The translations under genes and the position numbers were made by a program. The notes under the pieces were generated by a model, which was not told the origin of the DNA, made no database searches, and saw nothing but the letters and a program-made list of their open reading frames with translations. 64,000 nt of DNA from Oligoflexus sp. (lineage in GTDB: Bacteria > Bdellovibrionota_B > Oligoflexia > Oligoflexales > Oligoflexaceae). Where the stretch lies: assembly GCF_035712445.1 (NCBI RefSeq), contig NZ_DASTAT010000071.1, positions 97,794-161,793 of the forward strand, read 5' to 3'. Shown here piece after piece: positions 34,728 through 44,279 of this stretch; the stretch's first letter is position 1, and each line of letters starts with the position of its first letter.

Positions 34728-35534
34728 TCAAATCACACTGCTGGAAACCAGACGCAGATTGGCTGCCGACTTTTGCTTTTTAATCGGAGCCGGAAGGGTA
34801 TCGAGCTGTTCCACAATATAGTTCCACAGCTCGACGCGATTTTTCATCGCCTCCTCGGCCGCCTGCTCGGCTTCCATGCTCATCTTTTCATCGTTGTTGC
34901 AAAGGATTTCGACCAGTCTTCCGCTCGCGGAAAAACCAGGACGCTTCAATCCTTCGATATGACGCTCGAAATAATCCAGAAGGCGACTGATCTTCACGTT
35001 GCCACCGAGCTGACCAAGGCGCAGAAGGAAGGAATCGGGAATGAAGGGTTCGCCTTCGTAAAACAAGGCCGCGGCGCGCTCATGCAAAGGCGCCTGCGCG
35101 AAGCGGCTCATTTTTCGAGCATAGCGGCTGACTGCCGCCGGAAAGCGCGCGTGCTTCAAAGCCGTTTGCCAGTTCTGTCCAGAATCCTGCAGATCAAAGA
35201 AGGAAACGATCGGACTGATATTCGCTCCCAAATCCTGCATGGCTTCCAGATAAATTTCGAAGTGACTCAGGAGCGAACCGTCCTGCTGCTCTTCGACTTC
35301 CTCCTCCAGGACCATCTCCGACACAAGGCGAATGGCTTCTTTCTGCGACTGGGAATTCAGAGGATGGATCAAGCCCACCAGCTCCTGGTGGATTTCTCTT
35401 AAGAGGAAATTATAGGACCACACGCAAATGACATGATGTTCCATGAACAAACGCAGGGATTGTTCATCATTCACACGTTCGTAGAGCTTATGGTTTTCCA
35501 AAATCTGGAAATACCGCTCAGTGATGAAAGACAT
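34728..35534 (-). CDS. DUF3050 family protein (haem-oxygenase-like helical fold)
   Basis: 268 residues, all helical, cytoplasmic. The family pattern is visible: LENHKLYERV, LRLFMEHHVICVWSYNFLLR, EMVLEEEVEEQQDGSLLSHF and EIYLEAMQDLGA. Conserved Glu and His residues in these helices suggest the di-metal or haem-like site of the haem-oxygenase-fold superfamily; the reaction is unknown. AGGAGG precedes the ATG by nine bases, and a perfect TATAAT lies about 70 bp upstream. Confidence 0.75.
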   Translation of the reverse strand: MSFITERYFQILENHKLYERVNDEQSLRLFMEHHVICVWSYNFLLREIHQELVGLIHPLNSQSQKEAIRLVSEMVLEEEVEEQQDGSLLSHFEIYLEAMQDLGANISPIVSFFDLQDSGQNWQTALKHARFPAAVSRYARKMSRFAQAPLHERAAALFYEGEPFIPDSFLLRLGQLGGNVKISRLLDYFERHIEGLKRPGFSASGRLVEILCNNDEKMSMEAEQAAEEAMKNRVELWNYIVEQLDTLPAPIKKQKSAANLRLVSSSVI

Positions 35535-35601
35535 TTGATCAATCCTCCTGAAGGGGGATGGGCAGATAAGCTACCAAATACGAGGGTGAGGTCCTATCTA
35601 A

Positions 35602-35607
35602 ATTATA
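35602..35607 (-). promoter_or_regulatory. Candidate -10 element of the DUF3050 gene
   Basis: TATAAT on the minus strand, a perfect -10; no good -35 is visible 17 bases further upstream. It lies between the GT9 gene and the DUF3050 gene. Confidence 0.4.
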
Positions 35608-35668
35608 CGGGAAGGATGAGCGGGCGAATAGGCCCGCGCGGAAGACAAGACGGATTCCCGCTTCATCT

Positions 35669-36802
35669 TTAACTTTTCGGTAGGATATGCTGATCCATCA
35701 ATTCGGCTGTCGCCGCCAGAATACGCTCAACGCTCACCTGGTCGTAACATTTCACAGGCTTATCGCAGGATTTTTTCCAACACGGCGAACAGCTCACATC
35801 GGACTGTAATTTCACGCCGCGATCATAGAGATCGATCTCCTGAATGCAACTCACGCCGAACCACGCGATCGACGGTTTTTTCAAACCGATCGCAATGTGA
35901 AGTCCGAGCGAACAGGCGGAAAGAACCATGTCGGCCGTGTTCATCCAGAGTACACCCGATCGAAGGCCTTCGGTGGTCGGCGTGTTCAAAACCAGAGGAT
36001 CATTGGCGAAAGCTTCTTTCATAAGACGCTGGCGCTCGGTATCTTCCGGGCCGCCGAGCAAAGCCACGGCATGATCAGGCCAAGCCTGACGCCACGCGCG
36101 AATCAATTCGATCGAACGTTCGACCGTAAATTTCTTATAAGGGAAAAGCAGCGAACAGCCCGTGTTGTAACCGATGATGCCTTGGGCTTTGCCACCGATC
36201 AAAAACTCACGCCGTCTGCGGGTTTCCTCAAGTTCCGCGGCTGTCAGCTGAAGGATGTAGGGATCACGTTGCCAATCGAGGGCCATGGTTTCGGTGATCT
36301 GCTGCGTTTCGGTTTTCTGATTGATGAAGAACTTCAACTCATCATTCAGGCCAACATCGTACTGATACTGCGCCTCAGGATTCAGCGGAACGATCACGCC
36401 GTTCGCATCAAGACCGAAGCCGCGCTTTTCCTTTGCCTTCAAACGCTGGGCGATCGCTCCTGCCTCAAGGGATTTATCCACCGCGAACAGCAGATCAAAT
36501 TGCAGATGTTCCGCCGTATTGATCGCTGTGGTGTCGGCCAGGAGGATGCGATCTATATAAGGATTATTGTCGAGCAAGGCTTTCGTGTTCTTGAGCGTGA
36601 TCCAGGTGATATGACTGTTTGGATAGCGGCGCTTGATGGCCGGCAGAAGACAGGTGCTGCGGAGCACAGCGCCCATGGCTTCCAAACTCAGAATGCAGAT
36701 CCGCTCTTTCACGGGATCATAGTGCGGACATCCAGCGCAGTCACGTTTGTGGACGCAGGGCTTGTATCCCGAAAACAATCGACAGTCAAATTTGTATGCC
36801 AT
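35669..36802 (-). CDS. GT9-family (heptosyltransferase-like) glycosyltransferase with N-terminal Cys cluster
   Basis: 377 residues from the ATG at 36802; the frame continues upstream into the ldcA 5' region and is trimmed. The first 25 residues contain four cysteines (C7, C16, C22, C25), resembling a metal-binding motif. The GT-B domains have EAMGAVLRSTCLLPAIKRR, GYNTGCSLLFPYKKFTVER, and the nucleotide-sugar motif VLSACSLGLHIAIGLKKPSI. The C-terminal CSPCWKKSC pattern is common in GT9 enzymes, which transfer heptose or related sugars to lipopolysaccharide core. It is divergent from ldcA. Confidence 0.82.
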   Translation of the reverse strand: MAYKFDCRLFSGYKPCVHKRDCAGCPHYDPVKERICILSLEAMGAVLRSTCLLPAIKRRYPNSHITWITLKNTKALLDNNPYIDRILLADTTAINTAEHLQFDLLFAVDKSLEAGAIAQRLKAKEKRGFGLDANGVIVPLNPEAQYQYDVGLNDELKFFINQKTETQQITETMALDWQRDPYILQLTAAELEETRRRREFLIGGKAQGIIGYNTGCSLLFPYKKFTVERSIELIRAWRQAWPDHAVALLGGPEDTERQRLMKEAFANDPLVLNTPTTEGLRSGVLWMNTADMVLSACSLGLHIAIGLKKPSIAWFGVSCIQEIDLYDRGVKLQSDVSCSPCWKKSCDKPVKCYDQVSVERILAATAELMDQHILPKS

Positions 36803-36857
36803 AGACCTATCCTGAACTGCTATAGTGCTGGAATGTAAACATTTCTCACGGGATCCC

Positions 36858-37775
36858 ATGCCGCACAAGGACCAGAACCACATCCGCATCATCAGCCCGG
36901 CCGGACGCTTTCAAGCCGAATTGCTGGACGCGCGCCTTAAGGAGCTGGAAGCCATCGGGCTTCCGCTGAGCTATCACAAACTCAGTCCTGATCCAAGCTG
37001 GCCCTTCACTGCGGGCAGCCGACTGGATCGACTGGAGCAGCTGCAAAGCGCTCTCCTTGCACCGGACGTCAGATATTTGATGAGCGTGCGTGGTGGTTAT
37101 GGTGTGTCTGACCTTCTTGACGGTATTAACTGGGATCAGTGTCGCGCGATCAGACCCAAGGCCGTCATTGGATTTTCTGATATTTCCGCGCTCCACTCAG
37201 CATTTTATACCAAGTTAGGTTGGAATAGCATTCATGGCCCCATGCCCGCTACAGAACTTTGGCGAAAGCATGGGGATGATGACGTCAGGGCCTTGCTGGA
37301 TCTCCTTTCGGGACAGCGCCGCGACGTTGAACTGCCATTGCTCTATGAAGGCAAGGGTCTGCCGCCGCGGGTGCAAGGCCCCGCTTATGGTGGATGTTTG
37401 TCCGTTCTTACGAATCTGATCGGCACACCCTATTTTCCCAAAACACTCGAAGGCCACATCCTTTATTGGGAAGACATCGCCGAGCATCCCGCGCGCATCA
37501 TGCGTTTTATGAATCAGTGGATTCAAAGCGGAGCGCTCAAAGGTGTGCGCGGCCTTATACTCGGACGCTTTGTCGGCAGCGAGGTGGAAGGCATGTGCAC
37601 CGAAGCCCATATGCGTGAGACTTTGGCGCAAAGACTGAATATTCCCGTCTGGTTTTGTCCCCTCTTCGGGCACTGTTCACCGAACTGGCCCTTGCCGGTC
37701 GGCTGGCCCGTGGACGTCGACGGCGATCGTTTGCGATGGACGATGGAGCCACAAATTGGACTTATCAATAGCTAG
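36858..37775 (+). CDS. ldcA: LD-carboxypeptidase (S66 family)
   Basis: 305 residues from the ATG at 36858, with GGGA upstream. The S66 nucleophile is Ser107 in IGFSDISALHSAF; the Glu (YWEDIAEHPARIMR) and His (FGHCSPNWPLP) of the Ser-Glu-His triad follow. RGGYGVSDLLD and HGPMP are family landmarks. The enzyme removes the terminal D-Ala from murein tetrapeptides in the cytoplasm, giving the tripeptide that Mpl, encoded 11 bp downstream, reattaches to UDP-MurNAc. Confidence 0.92.
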   Translation: MPHKDQNHIRIISPAGRFQAELLDARLKELEAIGLPLSYHKLSPDPSWPFTAGSRLDRLEQLQSALLAPDVRYLMSVRGGYGVSDLLDGINWDQCRAIRPKAVIGFSDISALHSAFYTKLGWNSIHGPMPATELWRKHGDDDVRALLDLLSGQRRDVELPLLYEGKGLPPRVQGPAYGGCLSVLTNLIGTPYFPKTLEGHILYWEDIAEHPARIMRFMNQWIQSGALKGVRGLILGRFVGSEVEGMCTEAHMRETLAQRLNIPVWFCPLFGHCSPNWPLPVGWPVDVDGDRLRWTMEPQIGLINS

Positions 37776-37786
37776 GAGGAAGCCTC

Positions 37787-39253
37787 TTGACGACGCAACT
37801 GCAACCGGGCGATGCCGTTTATTTCATGGGAATTGGCGGCACAGGCATGGCCTCTGTCGCGGGACTGGCTCAGGAAGCCGGCTTTAAAGTCAGCGGCAGC
37901 GACGCGAATATTTATCCCCCGATGTCGACCATGCTCGAAGAGCTTGGAATTCCCGTTCATACGCCTTACGGTCCGGAAAATCTGAGCAAAGCCCAGCCCA
38001 AACTCGTGGTCGTCGGCAATGCTCTTTCGCGGGGACATCCCGAACTTGAAGCGCTTTTGAGCAGCGGCATCCCCTATACGAGCTTCCCGGCTTTTTTGGG
38101 CGATAACTTTCTGCACAAAAGAGCCAGCGTCGTCGTCGCGGGAACCCATGGCAAGACCACGACGACTTCGATCATGGCCTGCGTCGCGCGCGACCTCGGC
38201 TGGGAGCCGGGCTATCTGATCGGTGGAATCCCTCGGGATTTGCCGCAGGGATTCGCACTCGGCAAAGGCAAAATCTTTGCGATCGAAGGGGATGAGTACG
38301 ATACGACCTTCTTCGACAAGAATTCCAAATTCCTGCACTACAGACCGAAGTATGTGATCCTTAATAATATAGAGTTCGATCACGCCGACATCTTCAAGGA
38401 CCTGGCTGCTATCGAAGCCCAGTTCACCAAACTGCTGGGTCTTGTCAGTGATCCGACAAAAATAATCGCCAACATCGACGATCCCGGAGTGGCGAGTCTC
38501 CTCGATCGACTGCAGTTGACGCAGAAAGTCACGACCGTCGCCACCCTCGGCAAAAATACCAGCGCCAAAGTGAAACTTCTTAATCTGGAAGCACCCGCGC
38601 CCGGCAAAGGTGACCTGTGGACGATCACCGTGCAAACCGCCGATGGACAGATGCGGGCAGTAAAGACCCATCTGGCCGGCCCCCATAATGCCGCCAACAT
38701 CTGTCAGGTCCTGGCCTGCCTGGATCTGATTCAGGCCGCCGGTGATGCGCCGCGGGTGGATTTCACAAAGGTCGCCCAGGCCATCCAGAATTTCTCGGGC
38801 GTCAAACGCCGTCTGGATCGACTCGCCAGCGTTCGGGACATCGATGTCTTTGAGGATTTCGCGCATCACCCCACAGCCGTGAAAGCCGTGCTGGAATCCA
38901 TGCGCACACTTTATCCCGGCCGTCGTTTGATCGTCGCTTTTGAACCGAAGAATGCGACCAGCCGGAGAAACGTGTTCGTCAAGGAGTTCGCCAAATCGCT
39001 GAGCGTCGCCGATCGCGTCTTTATCGGCGCATGCCCTGTTGATCAACGTATTCCCGCCGATCAAAGAATGAATACCTCGGAGATGGCGGAACTCATCGGT
39101 GAACGGGCGCAAGCCTTTGGTGACAATGAAGCTTTGCTTGAATCGCTGGTGGCCTTGGCCAAACCCAATGATGCCATTATTTTCATGTCGAGCAGCAGCT
39201 TCTCAGGCATTCAGTATCGCTTGGGTGAACGCCTGAGCCACCCGAACGCCTAG
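37787..39253 (+). CDS. mpl: UDP-MurNAc:L-Ala-gamma-D-Glu-meso-DAP ligase
   Basis: 488 residues. The N-terminal FMGIGGTGMAS is the Mur-ligase UDP-sugar site, GTHGKTTT at 119-126 the ATP loop, and NNIEFDHADIFKDL is Mpl-typical, as is EDFAHHPTAVKAVL. Mpl recycles the murein tripeptide. The start is TTG at 37787, justified by AGGAGG seven bases upstream; no ATG fits. It is in an operon with ldcA, so two consecutive recycling steps are co-expressed. Confidence 0.94.
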   Translation: MTTQLQPGDAVYFMGIGGTGMASVAGLAQEAGFKVSGSDANIYPPMSTMLEELGIPVHTPYGPENLSKAQPKLVVVGNALSRGHPELEALLSSGIPYTSFPAFLGDNFLHKRASVVVAGTHGKTTTTSIMACVARDLGWEPGYLIGGIPRDLPQGFALGKGKIFAIEGDEYDTTFFDKNSKFLHYRPKYVILNNIEFDHADIFKDLAAIEAQFTKLLGLVSDPTKIIANIDDPGVASLLDRLQLTQKVTTVATLGKNTSAKVKLLNLEAPAPGKGDLWTITVQTADGQMRAVKTHLAGPHNAANICQVLACLDLIQAAGDAPRVDFTKVAQAIQNFSGVKRRLDRLASVRDIDVFEDFAHHPTAVKAVLESMRTLYPGRRLIVAFEPKNATSRRNVFVKEFAKSLSVADRVFIGACPVDQRIPADQRMNTSEMAELIGERAQAFGDNEALLESLVALAKPNDAIIFMSSSSFSGIQYRLGERLSHPNA

Positions 39254-39319
39254 GACTTCACCCAAGACATTTGACCGTGCAAAACACGACGTCTCCCCGA
39301 ATTCTTCTGAAAATCCCAC

Positions 39320-39341
39320 CTCCCCTTCCCTCGAAGGGGAG
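39320..39341 (+). terminator. Hairpin after mpl
   Basis: CTCCCCTT (39320-39327), a six-base loop, AAGGGGAG (39334-39341): eight pairs, 67 bp after the mpl stop. No T-tract follows directly. Confidence 0.45.
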
Positions 39342-39369
39342 AAACGCAGCCTTTTAAGCGAAATCCAGG

Positions 39370-39399
39370 TTGCATTTTCCACCCCTCTGTGATTACGAT
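39370..39399 (+). promoter_or_regulatory. Candidate promoter of pal
   Basis: TTGCAT at 39370-39375, an 18-base spacer and TACGAT at 39394-39399, 65 bp before the pal ATG. Confidence 0.4.
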
Positions 39400-39463
39400 T
39401 ACCCCTCGTTATTGGCGACATTTGAGGTGTTCGAATATTTTCATATACTCAGGAGAAGACAGG

Positions 39464-39961
39464 ATGATTCTCAAGACTCGCAAACCCTGGGCTGCTGTAG
39501 CAATGGCTTTGTCCATTGGTCTGGTTGGTTGCTCGGATGACAAGAAACCAGAAGAAGTAGTTCAGCCTGCTCCCGCCGAGCAACCGGCAACTCCTCCCGA
39601 GCCAGCTCCAGCTGCTTCGGCTGCGGAAGTGACCCAGCCTGTTTACTTTGCATTTGACGACTACTCGCTCAATAGCGAAGGCCAGGGCCAACTGAACAAA
39701 CTCGGTGAGTTCATGAAAACCAGCGCTCGCGCTGTAACTCAAATCGAAGGCCACACCGACGAGCGCGGCTCGGTTGAGTACAACCTTGCTTTGGGTCAAC
39801 GCCGTGCACAATCGGCTAAGAACTACCTCGTTCAACTGGGCATCGACGCCAGCCGTCTGCCAACCATGAGCTACGGCGAAGAGAAGCCAGCTGTGGAAGG
39901 CCATGACGAATCCGCTTGGGCGAAAAACCGCCGCGCTGAATTCGTTCTGTCGAATCCCTAA
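39464..39961 (+). CDS. pal: Peptidoglycan-associated lipoprotein
   Basis: 165 residues from the ATG at 39464 (AGGAG eight bases upstream). The lipobox GLVGC ends the signal peptide; a Pro/Ala/Glu linker leads into an OmpA-like domain with YFAFDDYSLN, EGHTDERGSVEYNLALGQRRA and the final RRAEFVL. Pal binds diaminopimelate in murein from the outer membrane and works with Tol proteins; no tol genes are in this window. Codon use looks strongly biased, consistent with high expression. Confidence 0.92.
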   Translation: MILKTRKPWAAVAMALSIGLVGCSDDKKPEEVVQPAPAEQPATPPEPAPAASAAEVTQPVYFAFDDYSLNSEGQGQLNKLGEFMKTSARAVTQIEGHTDERGSVEYNLALGQRRAQSAKNYLVQLGIDASRLPTMSYGEEKPAVEGHDESAWAKNRRAEFVLSNP

Positions 39962-39968
39962 TGCTTCA

Positions 39969-39997
39969 TGACCTCTGAGTCTCTGGCTCAGAGGTCA
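39969..39997 (+). terminator. Strong hairpin after pal
   Basis: An 11-pair perfect stem: TGACCTCTGAG (39969-39979) with CTCAGAGGTCA (39987-39997) and a seven-base loop. It starts eight bases after the pal stop. No T-tract follows, so it may act as a terminator with help or as an mRNA-stabilising structure. Confidence 0.6.
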
Positions 39998-40169
39998 GGC
40001 CCGACCTCGGCCCCGTCATTCCCCCCGGAAAACAGCTTGCATCCAACCGCAGCACTGCGTTGCATTCTTTCCAGTCTCGGGCTACCATCACAAGTTCATT
40101 AGACTAGCACGTCGTCCCGTAGCGAGTCCCGCTCTATTCTGGCTCTATTCTGTCTGGAGGCCCCTCACA

Positions 40170-41735
40170 GTGGATACCGCAATTATCATAGCCGTCCTGG
40201 TTGCAACAATATTCGTCAGCTTTGTCGCGTTTATCGCGTTCAACAAGAAGAATTTCAAGAAAGCGTTCGAAGCAGCCCAGGCCGATTCCGAACGCATTCT
40301 GGAAGAAGCGCACCGTGAAAAGGAGCGTATCGTTCAGGAGGCCCATAACGAGGTGAAGCAGGAGGCCAAAACGCGCCGCCTGCAGTTCGAAACCGAAGCC
40401 AAAAAGCGTCGTTCTGAATTGGCCAAGCTTGAAAGCAAGGTGAAAGGACGCGAGGAACTGCTCGAAAAGAAACTGAGCCAGCTCGAAAAGAAAGAGCAGG
40501 ATCTTGAAAAAATGACTGGCCACCTCAATCAGGAAGAGGAACGCCTGAAGCAGCTGATTCGTGAAAGTGAAAAAGCTGTCGAAGACAGTCGCAAGACCCT
40601 GGAAACAATAGCAAATCTGTCGCAAGAGGAAGCCCGTCGGGAGCTCATCTCCTCTTTGGAAGCCGAAGCCAAAGCCCAGGCCCGTGAAAGCCTCAAGAAA
40701 ATCGAAGAAGATACCAAGCTCGAAGGTGAGCGCATTGCCCGTTCGATGGTCAGCCTCGCGGTGCAAAGGGTTTCCTCCGAATACGTGAACGATTCCACGG
40801 TCACGGTCGTCGGCCTCCCCTCGGATGAAATGAAGGGCCGCATCATCGGTCGCGAGGGTCGGAACATTCGCGCGATCGAACAGGCGACCGGCGTCGACCT
40901 TATCATCGACGACACCCCCGAAGCCGTGATCATCTCCTGCTTCAACCCCGTCCGCCGCGAAATCGCCAACATCTCGCTCCAAAGACTGATCGCCGATGGC
41001 CGCATTCACCCCGCGCGCATCGAGGAAACGGTGAAAAAAGTCACCGAGGAATTCGATCAGATCATCCAGGAAAATGGTGAGCAGGCTGCCTTCGATACCG
41101 GCATCACCGATCTTCATCCCGAACTCCTGCGTTACCTCGGCAAACTCAAATACCGGACCGCTGGGGCGCAGACCGTTCTGCAGCATGCCGTGGAAGTCGC
41201 TCATATCTGTGGAATCATGGCCGGTGAAATGGGCCTCAATGTAAAGAAAGCCAAACGCGTGGGCCTGCTCCACGATATCGGCAAAGCCGTGGATCAGGAA
41301 ACGGAAGGCCATCACTCGAAGATCGGCGCCGATCTTTGTATCAAGTACAACGAGCCGGCTGAAGTCGTGGATGCGGTTCTGAACCACCACAACGAGGATC
41401 TGAACTACGCCTATCCATTGACCGTGGTCGTGCAGGCCGCCAACGTTCTCTCCGAGCGCCGTCCCGGTGCGCGTCGCGAGGTGCTGGAAACTTACATCAA
41501 ACGTCTGCAGGATATGGAAGGCCTCGTGAATTCCATCCGCGGCATCCAGGAATCTTATGTTATTCAGGCCGGCCGTGAAGTTCGCGCGCTCGTGACGCCA
41601 ACCGGCGTCAGCGATACCGAAGTGATCGACATTGCCAATGAAATCGCTCACCGTCTCCGCAAGGAAATGACCTTCCCCGGCCAGGTGAAAGTTATCGTAC
41701 TCCGCGAGAGCAAATACGCAGAATTCGCTAAATGA
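40170..41735 (+). CDS. rny: Ribonuclease Y
   Basis: 521 residues, the usual length. An N-terminal membrane helix (residues about 2-24), a long coiled coil (about 30-200), a KH domain (MKGRIIGREGRNIRAIE) and an HD domain with His368-Asp369 (LLHDIGKAVD), then SIRGIQESYVIQAGREVR. RNase Y initiates mRNA decay at the membrane. The start is GTG at 40170 with GGAGG nine bases upstream. It is coupled to ymdB by ATGA, a pairing well known from Firmicutes. Confidence 0.97.
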   Translation: MDTAIIIAVLVATIFVSFVAFIAFNKKNFKKAFEAAQADSERILEEAHREKERIVQEAHNEVKQEAKTRRLQFETEAKKRRSELAKLESKVKGREELLEKKLSQLEKKEQDLEKMTGHLNQEEERLKQLIRESEKAVEDSRKTLETIANLSQEEARRELISSLEAEAKAQARESLKKIEEDTKLEGERIARSMVSLAVQRVSSEYVNDSTVTVVGLPSDEMKGRIIGREGRNIRAIEQATGVDLIIDDTPEAVIISCFNPVRREIANISLQRLIADGRIHPARIEETVKKVTEEFDQIIQENGEQAAFDTGITDLHPELLRYLGKLKYRTAGAQTVLQHAVEVAHICGIMAGEMGLNVKKAKRVGLLHDIGKAVDQETEGHHSKIGADLCIKYNEPAEVVDAVLNHHNEDLNYAYPLTVVVQAANVLSERRPGARREVLETYIKRLQDMEGLVNSIRGIQESYVIQAGREVRALVTPTGVSDTEVIDIANEIAHRLRKEMTFPGQVKVIVLRESKYAEFAK

Positions 41736-42568
41736 CCATTAAAGTTCTCGCCATTGGCGACGTGATTGGAAAACCAGGTCGCCGTTGTCTCAGTAAGCTC
41801 CTGCCCCTTGCCCGCGAGCGTTTTCAGCCGGACATCGTGATCTGTAACGGGGAAAATGCCGCGGGAGGCTTCGGCCTCACGAAGAAAATCTACAATCAGT
41901 TTGTGGACAATTTCGGCATCGATTGCATCACCATGGGCAATCACTGGCACGATAAACCCGAGATTCATAGCTTCGCGCCGCAGGCCGAGCGCCTTGTGCT
42001 GCCTGCGAACATGATGAACGTGGATCGACTCGATGCCGCGTTCCGGGTTTTGAAAAGCAAGTCCGGGCATAGCTTCGCCGTGATCAACCTCATCGGCCGG
42101 GCCTTCATGCATCCGGATAATCGCGATTTTTTCACGCCCGTGGAAGCCATACTCAAACAGCTTCCCGATCAGTGTAAAATTCGGATCGTCGATTTTCACG
42201 GCGAAGCCACCAGTGAAAAACAGGGCATCGGTCACTTCCTGAAGGGCCGCGCCTCGCTCGTTTATGGAACGCATAGCCATGTGCCGACAGCGGACGAACG
42301 CATCATGGGCGGCTTCACGGGTTACACCACCGATCTCGGCATGACTGGTCCTTATGACTCAGTTATCGGTATAAGGACGGAAGCCGCGCTGCAGCGCATG
42401 CAGACCGGCGAAAAACGCCGTTTTGAACCCGCCACACATGACCTGTGGCTCTGCTTTATCCTGGCCGAAATTGACCCTGCAACGGGTCGATGTGTTGGCA
42501 TTCAACGGCATCGTTGGGAATACGAGCAGATGAAAGACCAGATCACAGGGTCCGACGAAGATGAGTAA
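41732..42568 (+). CDS. ymdB: YmdB-family metallophosphoesterase (TIGR00282)
   Basis: 278 residues. Metal-site motifs are GDVIGKPGR near the N-terminus, CNGENAAGGFG, MGNHWHDKPEI, VDFHGEATSEK and YGTHSHVPTAD. The family hydrolyses 2',3'-cyclic nucleotides and influences RNase Y activity. The start overlaps the rny stop by four bases. A short acidic tail ends the protein. Confidence 0.95.
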   Translation: MTIKVLAIGDVIGKPGRRCLSKLLPLARERFQPDIVICNGENAAGGFGLTKKIYNQFVDNFGIDCITMGNHWHDKPEIHSFAPQAERLVLPANMMNVDRLDAAFRVLKSKSGHSFAVINLIGRAFMHPDNRDFFTPVEAILKQLPDQCKIRIVDFHGEATSEKQGIGHFLKGRASLVYGTHSHVPTADERIMGGFTGYTTDLGMTGPYDSVIGIRTEAALQRMQTGEKRRFEPATHDLWLCFILAEIDPATGRCVGIQRHRWEYEQMKDQITGSDEDE

Positions 42569-42702
42569 GCTCGCCAAGCGCCCGGCATTCGTGTTATGAA
42601 CTTGGGTCAACCCCATCGCATTGGGGTATGATCCGGATGACATAAGGGCTGCGTCCCCGACGGGATTCCAGCCGCCAATATCTTTTGAAGGAAGAACACA
42701 GC

Positions 42703-44268
42703 ATGCAACGAGGATCCTTCATCCTGGGCAGTTTCGGTCTTGCCGGTGCCCTTATCAGCGGCACCGCTTCCGCGATTTTTGTGGATGGCCATGGTTACTA
42801 CAGCCTGCGCGGCGAAACCCGTACCAAACCAGAATTTCAGGCCGGTTCCAGCACGTTCCAGGCCGTCGATCAATTCTTCCGTCTCGACACGGAACTCCGG
42901 GTGAACGACAAATCCAGTGTCTTCGTGGAATTCAAAGTTTTCGATGATGAACGCGAAGCTTTCCTCGGTGATAAAGCCAGGCCTCAGCCTTGCCCATCGG
43001 GAGCCAATACTCCTGCCGGCACCGATTGCCAAATAGATCATCAGAACAGCGGTGAGCCGCGCTATCAGCCTTACCAGCCCAAGGTCACCAAGCTCTATGC
43101 GAAGTACGCGATGGATTACTGTCTTCTGACAGCCGGTCGCCGCGGTCGTCAATGGGGTATGGGCATGCTGCTCGACGACGGCACGCGTCCCTTCACAACC
43201 GACGCCAGCGTGTTCGATGGCGTGACCTGCGATATCAATATTCAGAAATCGCAGACTCTCGGTTTCTCGGTTGGTTATGACAAGATCTCGGAAACCGGAT
43301 CCTCGATCCTTTCCACCGGAGTCGATAGTCAATCGTATGGCGCCACCAACAACGGTGATGACCTCGATCAATTTTTCCTGACTATCGAATACAACGATCA
43401 TCGCGCCAACGCCGGCAAGGGCTTTTCCAAGCAGATCGGCATTTACTTCGCGAATATCGTCGGTGGTGACAACACCCGCACTGATTTGAAAATCGCTGAC
43501 CTTTACCTGAACTTCCAGCTTCAGGACATGGTCATTCAAAACGAGGCCGTCTTCCGTCTCGGTCGCTCAGCAGATCCCAGCTGGTCGCTGCTTGGCGGCG
43601 CCCGCACGCTCGATATCGAAGACCGCGTGGTCAATGACCTGCAGTCGATCGCGCTGGCAGGATCGGTGGAATACTTCCTCTCGCGTTCAGGCGCTTACCT
43701 TGGACCGAAGGAATACAATCAGGGCAACGCCACCTCGCATTCGATCTTTGCCGGTTATGCCTACGCTCCCGGTGATGCGGATGGATACCTCGGTGAATAC
43801 CCAGATCCCGCTGTTCCCAACAGCCCTCGTGACAAGAAGGTGACTGCGTTCGCGTTCCACCCGAACTTCAAACCAGGTCTTCTCCTTTTCAACGGCCGCA
43901 AAAAAAGCGACAGCATGCGCATTGATGGTGTGTTCGATCCTTATCGCGTCGTGAACGCAACCGTCTTCAACGCCGGCTACCGTTATCAGAGCGTTGAGAA
44001 CGGCAACTTCGAAGCCAAGCTCGTGACCGCGAAAATGAACGAATCCATGCCGACCTCGGCTCAGGAAGCGGGCACGACAGGCGTGGGTTCCAACGGTGAT
44101 AACCTGGGTGTGGAAGTGGATCTTTCCTATACCCGCGCTCTTGGCAAGGAAATGGAATTTGGCTTCGCTGGCGCCATCGGTCTGCCGGGCAATGCCTGGG
44201 AAACCAGTCCTGATGCCAAAGTCGAAAGCAGCTACCTCTTGCAATCGCACGTGACGTTTAACTTCTAA
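42703..44268 (+). CDS. Porin-like outer-membrane beta-barrel protein
   Basis: 521 residues from the ATG at 42703. A signal peptide (cleavage near GTASA) is followed by a long series of amphipathic strands (FFRLDTELRVNDKSSVFVEF, HGYYSLRGETRTKPEF) ending in the aromatic VTFNF, the C-terminal Phe recognised by the BAM machinery. Cysteines at the mid-loops (CPSGANTPAGTDC) may form an extracellular disulfide. The size suggests a 16- to 18-strand barrel. No specific porin family is assigned. AAGGA lies upstream, and a rho-independent terminator follows. Confidence 0.8.
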   Translation: MQRGSFILGSFGLAGALISGTASAIFVDGHGYYSLRGETRTKPEFQAGSSTFQAVDQFFRLDTELRVNDKSSVFVEFKVFDDEREAFLGDKARPQPCPSGANTPAGTDCQIDHQNSGEPRYQPYQPKVTKLYAKYAMDYCLLTAGRRGRQWGMGMLLDDGTRPFTTDASVFDGVTCDINIQKSQTLGFSVGYDKISETGSSILSTGVDSQSYGATNNGDDLDQFFLTIEYNDHRANAGKGFSKQIGIYFANIVGGDNTRTDLKIADLYLNFQLQDMVIQNEAVFRLGRSADPSWSLLGGARTLDIEDRVVNDLQSIALAGSVEYFLSRSGAYLGPKEYNQGNATSHSIFAGYAYAPGDADGYLGEYPDPAVPNSPRDKKVTAFAFHPNFKPGLLLFNGRKKSDSMRIDGVFDPYRVVNATVFNAGYRYQSVENGNFEAKLVTAKMNESMPTSAQEAGTTGVGSNGDNLGVEVDLSYTRALGKEMEFGFAGAIGLPGNAWETSPDAKVESSYLLQSHVTFNF

Positions 44269-44279
44269 GATTGTTTTTT

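Noticed and set aside
37772-39112. 446-residue minus-strand open frame
   Set aside because: Antisense to mpl, which has every Mur-ligase motif.
39422-39449. TTGAGG-16-TATACT as the pal promoter
   Set aside because: Transcription would begin at about 39456, past the AGGAG ribosome binding site, so the 39370 element is preferred.
40134-41651. 505-residue minus-strand open frame
   Set aside because: Antisense to rny; the Phe/Leu-rich stretch is the reverse of the Lys/Glu coiled coil.
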